Notes under the pieces: generated by a model
Told to the model about the DNA's origin: nothing
Databases searched by the model: none
The model's input: only the letters and a program-made list of their open reading frames with translations
Origin: Pseudo-nitzschia pungens
Lineage: Eukaryota > Bacillariophyta > Bacillariophyceae > Bacillariales > Bacillariaceae
DNA length: 64,000 nt
Direction: 5' to 3'
Assembly (NCBI GenBank): GCA_037355855.1
Contig: CM074758.1
Coordinates: forward strand, 2,515,001-2,579,000
Shown here: piece after piece, positions 51,726 to 62,092 of the stretch
Layout of the letters: every line of letters starts with the position of its first letter
Numbering within the stretch: the stretch's first letter is position 1
Program-made: the position numbers and the translations under genes

Positions 51726-54700
51726 ATGAAGAATCCACGCAAACGACCCCTGCTGTCGACGGGCACGTCGAACAAATACCGCAGCCCGGGCGGGAACAAG
51801 AAGAGAGCACTGAACGCACGACGACCTCCGCAAGCCGCAAGTGTTGCCAGACTGGAATCTCTTCTCGATGGGGCAATGAAGAAGAAAAAGAAAGCAACGG
51901 CTTTGGCTGAATGGTACGAGAAAACGTTCCGTCGGAGGGGCTTTCAACGGAGGACAGAAGAAGCTCGTGCGAACAGAGAGAGATAGGAGAGGGCGGTATG
52001 CAACCAATGACAAAACGGAGGACCGCAGTAGCATTGGCGGCCAACGAAGACCGAGCGCAGGCGCTGGAAAGCAATCATCCTCCGGTGGAGAGGAAGGAGA
52101 TCGATGGTCACACGTCGGTTCAACGACTACTAACACGAACCATCCGTCAAGGAGACTCAACCCTTTCCTGGAAGCGAGCCGAAAGCAGACTTCAAAGAAG
52201 AAAATCAACAAAGGCGCCTCTACAAGATTGAGCAGTGACCAAAGCACCTCGGAGTCGATTCGTTCAGAAGGAACAATAACAGGTAGTTGCAAGACATTGA
52301 GAAAGGAAGCTTTGGACAAATTTGGAGCCGTCGCATCGGAACGGAACAATGACAACGCAATCGGGGAGGTTCCGTCAATTTCTTTTTCCAGTGCTGACGC
52401 GGAGAATCCAGAAAGCACGGGGTCAAGTTTGAAGTTCGAAGACGCCGATGAAAAATTGCCAAAGGATCTGCCATCCTCACCCATGGTGGAAACAGAAAGA
52501 AATGGAACCTATGATGATCAATGTTCGTCTTCATCATCGGTACTTTTCCCAAAAATGAATGATTCGATAACGCCAATGGCAAACCAAATTGAAATCGCCG
52601 GATCTTCTCTTCCTCCGAACGAACCCCAAACCCCATCGAAGGCATTGACCGTGCATGAAACGACTGTTTCGTCCAATATTTCATCTCGACCAAAGCTAGG
52701 CATCCGCCTTTCCAACAAATCGACAACGAAGGCCAAGCGCTCATCGAAGTCGTCATTTCCGCCTCTGCCCATCAAACCAGCAAAAACGAACGCAACCAAC
52801 GATTCTACTGCTCACGGTCAATCGTGTTCGCAAGATCAACAAGAAAAACAACAACAACAAGACGAACAACAAATGGTGTTGCCATCTCCAACCAAACTCG
52901 ATAGGCCTTTATCCTTGCGAAACGACCCATCCTATCACCAAACAAATATGTCGGTGACTGGGCCTACTGAAAATGAAATGAGCATGACAGTGACAAAGCT
53001 CGATAGGACCAATATCGTCAGCAGAAACAAAAAGACGAAAAAGAAACCATCAACCAAAACTAATGTAAACGACAATTTTGTGCGACTGAACATGAAAAAC
53101 AATGCTGGTGCTTGTCGCGGTGCGAGAAACAAGAGCAACAAACATAGCAAAGAACGACGGAAGTGGTCCTTTCAAGGCGGAGCACCGATTGATGAACACA
53201 GCAACTTGGATTATTCTGCTCCCATCATTTCATTCGATGCGACAGTGCCTCCGGTCTCGTCGTCGACAATGAACAAGCATGAAAACGACAACAATGACGA
53301 GGATGATGCAACGACCAAAAGAAATTACAACTCCACGATAACAAGCATCAGCAAAAGCAATGCTGCTTCCTACGTGTCGAAAATGTCTGGATTGGATCCG
53401 CTAGATGAATTTGTGGACGGGACTTTTCATTCTTGCATCGTCAGAGCAGGCAAGGGGAAGATTGGTGAATCCTCCGCGCTTGCCGGGATCGTTGCCTCCC
53501 CTGCCGCACCCAGGTGCGCTCGACACCAGCGTCCGTGCAAACTCGCAAAGGTGAAGAAAACGACATCCGGAAACAAGGGCAGGGAATTCTACGCCTGCTC
53601 CATGCCGCGGGGGGAACAATGCGACCACTTTCAATGGGCCGATGATACGGTCGAAGCTGCTCGAAACATTCTCGCCAAAAACACTTCGTATTCCAGCTTT
53701 ATCACGAGACAGGTTGCAGCACATGTCGATCGATTTCGCGCCCTCACTGTTCCCGAACTCAAAATAGAAACTTCTCGTCGAGGTTTGAACAACAAGGGAA
53801 AGAAGCAACAGCTGTTAATGAGGCTGGCAATTTGGACTCGAGACGAACTAGTCAAGTGCTCACCGGAGTTCGAGAAAGAAGAGTCAGAGACCAATCAACC
53901 TCTTGGTGTTGACGATGGAGAGACGAAGAAAATGGGTTCGACCCCGGCTTTAGCATTGGCAGGAGAACTTAGCGACGACGATTCCTCATTCTGTAGTGAG
54001 AACTCATCTGAGGACGAGCTAGAACTTTTCGACAAGGATGAAGAAAGCGAAGAAGAGAGTTTCAGCGACGGGGATGAGAAGGGAACTGCTGTTACAGGAA
54101 GTGGGGAGTCATCCAGTAAACGCTTTCCTGTGATAAAAGAAACTCATAAGAACAAGGAGAGCTTTCTGTCGGAATCTCTTCAAGATATTTTTGGGCACGC
54201 TTCTTTTCGAACAGGACAGAAGTGGGCAATCCAGAGGTGCTTGAACGAGAAAACGAGCTTGCTTGTGGCTCCTACAGGGTTCGGGAAGAGTCTGTGTTAC
54301 GCGTTGCCGGCTGCGTTGATGGATGGTATTTGCATTGTAGTTTCGCCCCTGATTTCACTGATTCAGGATCAACTCCGATCTCTGCCTCCCCGGATACCGG
54401 CAGCGACACTCTCGGGATCGGTCTCAGCTTCCAAGACGGCAGCGATTGTCGATGATATTGTTCGGAAACGGTTGAAAATCCTCTTTGTATCCCCAGAAAG
54501 ACTGACAAGTCCAGCTTTTCGTCGTCTTTTCAACCTCACATGGAATCCGGAGACAAATGCGAAAGAAAGAAAGTTTCCTGAAATATCCCTGCTCTGTATC
54601 GACGAAGCGCACTGTATCAGTCAGTGGGCGCATAACTTTCGTCCTTGTTTTCTTCGCTTCAAAGGATTCCTCGACATAATGAAACCCAAAAGCGTATTAG

Positions 54701-56624
54701 CCATAACAGCTACAGCGGGGCCAAGGGTGATAGCAGATATTGCAGAAACACTGGGAATGACTTTATCCGACTCATCTTCGAGAGAAATGCTAGGAAATCC
54801 CTCAGGCATGCAAAGCGACAGCATCAAAATCATTCGCACTGGACGCGATAACATCGATGTCATGGGCAAGTTCATGGCAAATCAGGAGGAGCGACTTGCG
54901 GTTGTGGCAGGTATATTGACAACTTGTGGATCCTCGCGTCATGACAAAAAACAACCTTACGCTGGGAGATTGGCGAAAGGCTCTGTGATTGTGTACGTAT
55001 GGCGTCAGAAAGATACAGAAGTGGTTGCTGAAAGCCTCATATCATCTGGCGTTTCGGGAGGAGTTGTCATCTATCATGGAGGAATGGATGCTAACGCGAG
55101 GGCAAAGTCACAGAACAAATTTATGCGAGGGAAGGCGCGGATATGTGTTGCAACAGTAGCATTTGGTCTCGGAATCGACAAAGCAGATATTGTGGGAGTA
55201 AGTGCGATGCATGAATCGGAAGGTTTTCTCATATGGCGCAACGCGCTGGATCAATCGTTCAATCTTCACTCACTATCTCTCCGTCTCAATAGATCATTCA
55301 TCTTTATTTATCGAGTTCACCAGAGCACTACATACAGGAAATCGGAAGAGCTGGACGCGACGGCCGACCAGCAACAGCCATCGCCTTGCCTTTGCTTGAA
55401 GAAGTTCCATTGCGGCACTCCCTTGTGTTTTCGAATCTGGTGACCAAGAGTCAAATCCGCTTACTTCTTCAGATAATCAAGAGAATGGTGATGTCGGCTG
55501 CAAATGTCACTGGGCATGAAAAATCAATCTCAGGTAGAACTTTGCACATTCCTCTCCCGGTCCAATCAGTGGTGCGTGCATGCGATTGCAAGCCAGAGAC
55601 GATCGAGACATTTCTGTCCTTAATTGAACGCATCGGTGGAGATAATCCAATCTTGAGAATTGAAGGTCATAATTATGATAACGCAGTAATTGCTCTTAAA
55701 AAACGAACCCTGAAGAAATTGGCCGAAACGGAGCCCGTTGCGGCTTCCATTCAATCTGTGAGCCAGTGCCTTGATCCTCCTTTGACGGATGTACGAGTGG
55801 AAAGCGAGAATGTCGGGAGGGGGATGATTCCAGGGTCATTTCAACGTCAATTCCTGGCGTATAGCAAAGGTTCACACTCTTTTTCGATTTCCCAATGTGC
55901 GAATCAACTAGGCCCTACTGCTGAACCTCGCCATGTATTCGCTACACTTCGACGCTTACAGTCTTCTAATGAGCTTGAGTTCGTCCTCGATACCTCTGAA
56001 ACGGGACGTGTATTCCACATAAAAGTTTCTGAGATTGGGTTGAAAGTATTTGGTGGCGACGGCTACAGCAAGACAGAAAACGATCTTTGCGAAACAATCT
56101 TCGAATCTTTTTCCTCTTCGGGAAATTCTGGTGCTACCAAAGTACTTGACATGCACTACATACTGGACCAGGTTGCACGTTGTTCGACCATTTGTATCGA
56201 TGCGAATGAGGAGAGCACGTCTTCGAATCAATCACCGAGCCTAGTTAGATTTCAAGAACTGACCAAAAACTACTTTGGCGAAGGCCTTGAAGCAGAGCGC
56301 CTAGCCACGGAGGAATTACTTCCAGCCTCCTTCTTTACAATAAGAGAAAAGGAACTCAAGATAGACGCTCTTGCGCTCTTGAGAGACTTGCCTTCACTCT
56401 TCCAAGAAAACAGAAAGCAATCAGTGCCAGAATTTTTAAAGCTTGGAGAGCCATCACTTCCCGACTACACCGCGCTTGCTATCACAAAATTTTTACACGG
56501 CATGGATGCGCCTAGAACACCTATTTTCACATTTCGACAGCATCCCTTGTTCGGAAAATGGAAGACTGTCGACTTCCGCATCGTTCACAACAGTATCGGA
56601 AGAATCATCGAAGGCAAAATTTAG
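51726..56624 (+). CDS. RecQ-family DNA helicase with GRF zinc finger and SAP domain (frame break near 51.98 kb)
   Basis: Exons: first part to 55197, then 55293-56624 (intron 55198-55292, GTAAGT...CAATAG, phase 0). The best start is ATG 51726, whose frame hits a stop at 51984. The main frame opens 1 nt off, and adding GA to (or dropping one base from) the run at 51975-51983 joins them, about 1600 aa. Order: a long charged disordered N-terminus; a GRF-type zinc finger (53512-53640; CARHQRPCKLAK...REFYACSMP...CDHFQW); a SAP-like motif (53725-53850; LTVPELKIETSRRGLNNKGKK); RecQ helicase motifs APTGFGKS (I), IDEAHC (II), TATAG (III), VATVAFGLGIDKADI (V), EHYIQEIGRAGRDG (VI); then a C-terminal region without a clear HRDC domain. 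It resembles RECQ4-type enzymes. Confidence 0.88.
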
Positions 56625-56802
56625 ACATCAACACGGCTGTGGTGATACAAAAAATCAGATTATGATCAACATTATACCGTTTCTATATTCGGCTGTCAAA
56701 ATACCATATGAATCGCTCATCACTTGTTGAAGTTACTGCTGTTAAAAACTAGACGCGGAATGATTGATTCGCAGCGATATTTTTCTTCTCATTGCATCGT
56801 TT

Positions 56803-59609
56803 TCACTTCAAGTCTTGATCGCTGGGCTTTTGCCCGTTGTCTCCATTCATGAACACACCGTCGTTGGCAAATGTAACTGAACTTGCACTCTTTATACTTG
56901 AATCGTTGTTTTCTAGTTGATCTTCACCGTTGCTCTGATTTCGTTTTATTCGATCGGTTGGATCAGCCCCAAAATCATCGTTATCGCCGTTCATTAAACT
57001 AGTAGTGCTGTGAAAAAGCCGTGTGAGGAGAACTTTACGCCTATTTGGCGCAGTAACATCCCTCAGCGAAGCCGAGGCATCAGCATCGTTCGACGATGCT
57101 ACTGACAAAGCCGGACGAATCTTGTTTTCCGCTACTCTTCGCTCAAATACAGATGAATCTGAAGATTCAAAGAACTCAGTTCGATGGATTTGAATACATC
57201 GACACGGCCCATCACTGACAAAAGCGGAATAATCCGGAACCCAGTTGCTATCTTCAAGGGCATTGGAGCCTATCACCGACCACGCAGAAAGCTCGGAACG
57301 AAAATTTTCGGACCCAACTAATATCGTGACTTTGCCGGACAGAATAAGAGTGAACATGTCACTCGGAACATTTTTTTCGTACAAAAGTTGATCAGGAAGC
57401 TCGTTCGCCAAGTCCTGCGTGGCAGTGGAAAATGTAGTAACGGGTGTCCTGGAAACAAGACGTGTCAGCTGCGAATCGGTAAGCGACTTGAAGGTTTTGC
57501 CGTGGTTTGTTTTGAGGTGTGCTGTTACCGCGCTGATTTCACCCGGAGACAACATTTCGTCCACGATTTTTGTATCCAACAATCTCAGTCGTGCCCACTC
57601 AAATGTGTCTCCGCGTTCTACCCTGATGCGTTGGTCGCTGTCAGCAAATGCATCGGTCTCATCCACAATGGAATCACCAATGATACGTTCGACGATATCT
57701 AAAGAACAACAGCGCAAGCACAACAACACATTTAGCTCGGGTTTCTGAAAGAGCTGCCACCCTGATTTTTTTCTCATTTTTCAACATACCTTCCAGTGTG
57801 ATGATCCCCTTCACTTCATAAAACGGATCTTGCGTTTCATCTTTGTTATTGACGTCGCGAACGACCGCTAACAGGCGAGAAGGGACAATTGACAGGTGGT
57901 TTTAATGGTCAGATGAGCTCAAGAAGAAAAACTACAACAAAGAGACTCAAAAAGCAACACACCAAAATGTCATACCTAAATGGGATCTTCCCTTTTTCAA
58001 TTCTGCCAAAACTTCTCCCAAAGTGTCGTCCGGCCAAACAAGGTGTACATTTCGTCCAAAGATTTGGATGAAAGACCGAACAGGAACATTGTCCTCTGGA
58101 TCCAAGAAAATCAGATCCTTGACGAATAACAGCCCGATAACATTGTTTCTCGAAATTTCATAGACTGGTATTCTGGAATATCCCGTCTTGAATATCCTTC
58201 CTATTGTTTCGAAGCTCAGCTTTTGATCCACTTCTAGCATGAATGTTTGTTCCATTGCTGTCATGACATCCTTGACAAGCATGTTCTTGTACTAAGGGAT
58301 TACAGATCAACCAGCGAACACCAATAAAATAGCATCATCAACCAAATGGACCCGACAAGCATTCCAAATGAACGTGAGATTTATACCGTGACGTTTATTG
58401 CATTGACTCGAGATTCGGTTCGAACTTACCGTCAAAGCACCCTGCATAGCCTTGGCTTCCTCTTGATCGATGATGTTTTCCTTGACGTGGACATTCAAAA
58501 GCTCAATCATTTCCGCGTTGCTATAGGTCGTTGCCAACTCTCGTCCAAGGGCAAAGTCCAAAACTTTTGCCAACGGAAATGCCAAAATGAAAAGCACGGC
58601 GCGAATTGCCTTGACTATCGGTACGGCTACGCTTCCTATTCGCAAGGCGTAACGAGAGCACTGCGCACAGCGAGAAAAAGTGACGAGACAAGCGCAGCTC
58701 GGCATTGAGTATCACATCCCGAGTTGGCAAAATCCTATTTTCAAAAGGTTTGCGAAATATACAACACAACACATCTATGCTTACCAATGCTTGCGGGATG
58801 ATCTCACCAAAAATCAAAATGAGAAAGGTAGAAGTGACAAAGCCAATTGTCCCGTTGAAGATCTCCGCTGAAAAAATCGACATCAACGAGTTGACCGCAG
58901 TGTTTCCGAGAAGAAGCGTACACAGCAACAAGTTGCCTCGTTTCCGAAGGGGATAGATTTTGGCAGCGTACTTGGCTGCATCGGGATCGTCTCCCGCCAT
59001 GACAATCTCCAATCCCGTAAGATCGAGAGACATCAGCCCGAGGGTCAAGCCACTAAAGAGTGCCGAAAAACTAAGCAAGACCATGAGAATGAGAATCTGT
59101 ATCCACATGGGGATGGATGCGAGTGTGCTCTTGTCTTCGACCTTGTCGACACATAGCTCTTCGTCAAACGTTGCCCGGCAATACGCGAGATCGCAAGTCG
59201 CCGCGTCGACATCTGTGATAGCGGTGATACCGTCTTGAGTGTTAGATTGTTGCAACTTTCTTCTTGCCGGTCGAGGATCGAAAACGGGGATTGCATCTTT
59301 TCGACGCAGCATTGACTGGTCGTCAATCGTGCGACCGATCACTGGTTGGACAAAACCACCAGGGCGGTAGCAACCTTTCGCTAGAAGCAATAGAAGCGTA
59401 GATATCAGACTCGCCTTGGTCAAAGAGAAGCATAGCTTTGTCGCTCTCCCTCTGACGTTTGCCGTTTTCATGCTGTCGCTGCGGACACCATAACGGTGAC
59501 CGTGATCGGAAAAGATCACCTCAGAAAAATCGTCATTGTCGCCAGAGTCGTTGCTGCTGCTACTGTTCGAGGACCACGACGGGAGAAAGGATGAGGAGGG
59601 TGTCACCAT
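56803..59609 (-). CDS. CNNM/ACDP-type transporter (DUF21 + CBS + cNMP-like domains)
   Basis: Five exons: 58785-59609, 58430-58660, 57976-58291, 57790-57867, 56803-57698 (introns 124, 138, 108 and 91 nt; donors GTAAGC, GTAAGT, GTATGA, GTATGT); all in frame, 781 aa. CNNM proteins are Mg2+ exporters or regulators of Mg2+ transport. The N-terminus has a hydrophobic helix (LISTLLLLLAKG) and an extracellular stretch with Cys pairs. The DUF21 domain is clear (FSALFSGLTLGLMSLDLTGLEIV, KRGNLLLCTLLLGNTAVNSLMS, IFGEIIPQALCSRY). CBS domains follow (VKDVMTAMEQTFML, GYSRIPVYE, LLFVKDLIFLDPEDNVPV, PFYEVKGIITLEDIVERIIG), then a cyclic-nucleotide-binding-like region (PSDMFTLILSGKVTILVG) and an acidic tail. 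Confidence 0.92.
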
Positions 59610-62092
59610 TCAAGAAGAGTTGCTAGAGAAATCGATGCGTTTTATCGTCGTTATGAATAATAGTGGAGGCAAATGCAAAGCGCTTTACTCTGATTTTGGA
59701 AGTAGAATGACACGACCTGAAAATTACGAAGTGATCGAAAACTATTCCAGCCAGAGCATAGCAAAATCACTTTTATCCTTCGAGCCAAGACGCAACGAAC
59801 GACTCCGAATAAGTACGAGTAACTGACGGGTACAGTAAGTTAAGGCTTACTCTAACCGTAAGTCTCATCATAGTAGAGGGCGGAGTGAATGAATTACTAC
59901 TACGAAGTAACTTTACGATGTACTACGTATGTTGTAACCTACGGTACGCTACCTGTACTTACGAGGTACGAGGTTGTTTTCTTTTCGGTCTTAGATTTTT
60001 TGCACTATCCACGATACAGTAAAACAATAACATCGTTCATAACGCTAGATACGAGCTCGAGTACGTACTTAAAGTTGTACTGGTAGAATGCGTACGGAGT
60101 CTAACGCAAGCTAACATAAGTAAAAAAGAGTGGCCGGCGCGCATGGCAAAAGTGATGTGGTGAAGAGTGAAAGAGCGAAGTGAAGAATGAATGAATCATC
60201 AATCATCGCATCTTGCTTACGCGTAAGGTTAGCGTTATCGTACAAGTACTGTATCAGTATCAGTATCAGTATGGAATACCGTACGCGTAAAAAAACTATC
60301 AAAACGTTTACCTTGGCAGCCGAGAAGGTCCTTTTCGAGTCTCAGCTGGTTTTAGTCCTATTCAGGTCTATTTTCTCTGGTTATGTCAGATCCCCAGGTC
60401 AACATTTGTTTTTAGACAGGTCGCAGGGTTTATTTTTAAATTCTTGCCGAATTTGTGTCCGATCAAAAGGCCAAATTGAAATGAAAGTCCTATCTACTAG
60501 TATTGGTAACAGGTCGCTTGTACCGTTACGGGTACGTACTCGTACGTTGGTTGAAAGAGGAAAATATATTGTGATGATTAGTACGGAGTTCATTCACTGA
60601 CGACCAACTGACCCCAAACGCGGTGAGAACTTCTCAACAAGCGGTAATACATGACAAACCAGTGTGATCCGTGCTCATGCGTATTGCGGATTCAACTTGG
60701 AATCTCAGAGGTCTCAATACTTGTACACTAGTGTCAATCTCCTCAGATTTTTGGCTTTTTTTTAGAAAAAAAATAGTGCCATCAACTTACAAGTGACTGA
60801 GTGACATACTGATGTACTTCGTATCGTACATCACAGACAAGGACAATCGAAGGATTTGAACCACTACGGAATTCCCAACAGCTGACCACCGGTTTTATGT
60901 CCACTGGTACAAACTTTTACGAGAACCGTGAGGTCAGCTGTTAGGAATTTTGTTTTACTACTACTAGCATTGATTGAGATTGAGAATCCATTCTTCCAAT
61001 CGATGCGAGTGCAGTTTTTCTGTTTTGAGCGAATCAAAACGCTGCAAACGTAAATCTGACAAGGACCCATGCTCGTCCCCGATCTTCCTGATCACCAAGT
61101 CGGGACGAGAATATGATGAAACAATACGGGGGGAACAACTTTTACGAACGGTCGCCGCGATACACCGTAAAAATCATCAAAAGTGGAGATCCGGCATCAA
61201 ACGAAACCACTACAGTTTTTGAGATACTGTGGTTTTGGTGCAAAAGACCAACACAATGATAGGAGAGGGAGAGGAATCGCAGCTCAACTTCAATGTACAG
61301 CATTCACCGAAAAAATAGATCGGGCAGTATGTCACTCGTTACTAGGTCTAGATCAATCAAAAGTAATAAGGAGCTATTTTTAAATAATACGAAGTAACAA
61401 TTATAGTAACCTTACCAATTCTCACTGAAGAACTTATGATGACCAAAGAATGATTCTCAAAGATGGAATCGGGAATGTACCTTATTTTCTACTTCGTACG
61501 GTATCTCAAAATAGGAAACTGGATGGTATCCGATTCAAATCAAGACTAAGCGGAGATTTACTGGTATGAATGTGATAGGGTGCGGGTCTTGAGCATGCCA
61601 ACCAATCAAGAGATAAGAGCCGTAATCGTGTTTGAAACCCACATTGTTTTTAGTGATCGTAATTATCGGGATCAACTCACTTATTGGTTGACATTTTGAG
61701 CGATGCGAAGCAAAGACAACTTCTTTCGAATTTATCATTGAAATCCGAATGGACCTCGTGCCACCCTGTTGACTTAAATATTGCGCTTTTGGGCTTATAA
61801 ATGTAGTCGTGAACAAGCGAGACTAGGAAATCAATAAATAATAACAACACTACAACTGTAGGAATCCAATGATTTTATTTTTTGATGTTTTTAAAATTCA
61901 GAAGTCGGGCCTTTCTATTCCTATTGACCTAGGGAATACTCCGATATCCATCTATCCAAGCCGTGATCATACAGAGGACAAAAAATAATCTTCTCAATTG
62001 ATGCATATCATCAACAAAAGCACAAGGGTGTGATAAGATTTTCATCATTCGAGCTAGCGCACAATCTCTTCTCTTTCCACTATCGGACCACG
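59610..62092. promoter_or_regulatory. divergent spacer between CNNM and the TPR protein, motif-rich
   Basis: 2.5 kb between two genes read away from each other. The recurrent words occur across it: 59825-59850, 59900-59990 (acgaagtaactttacg, ctacggtacgctacctg), 60060-60080 (gagtacgtacttaaag), 60220-60235 (gcgtaaggttagcg), 60535-60550 and 61402-61416 (tagtaaccttacc). It also contains a hairpin at 60870-60949. No gene is supported; short open frames (60187-60600, 61535-61816) have no recognisable domain. Confidence 0.5.
60870..60949. repeat. 18-bp near-perfect inverted repeat (hairpin)
   Basis: Arms aattcccaacagctgacc (60870-60887) and ggtcagctgttaggaatt (60932-60949) pair with one mismatch around a loop of about 44 nt. 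Inside, accgg/accgt words can extend the pairing partly. Confidence 0.8.

Noticed and set aside
60841..60890. Possible tRNA 3' half on the minus strand (ggttcaaatcc)
   Set aside because: The T-loop-like TTCAAATC has poor flanking stem pairing, and no matching acceptor or D-arm is found upstream.
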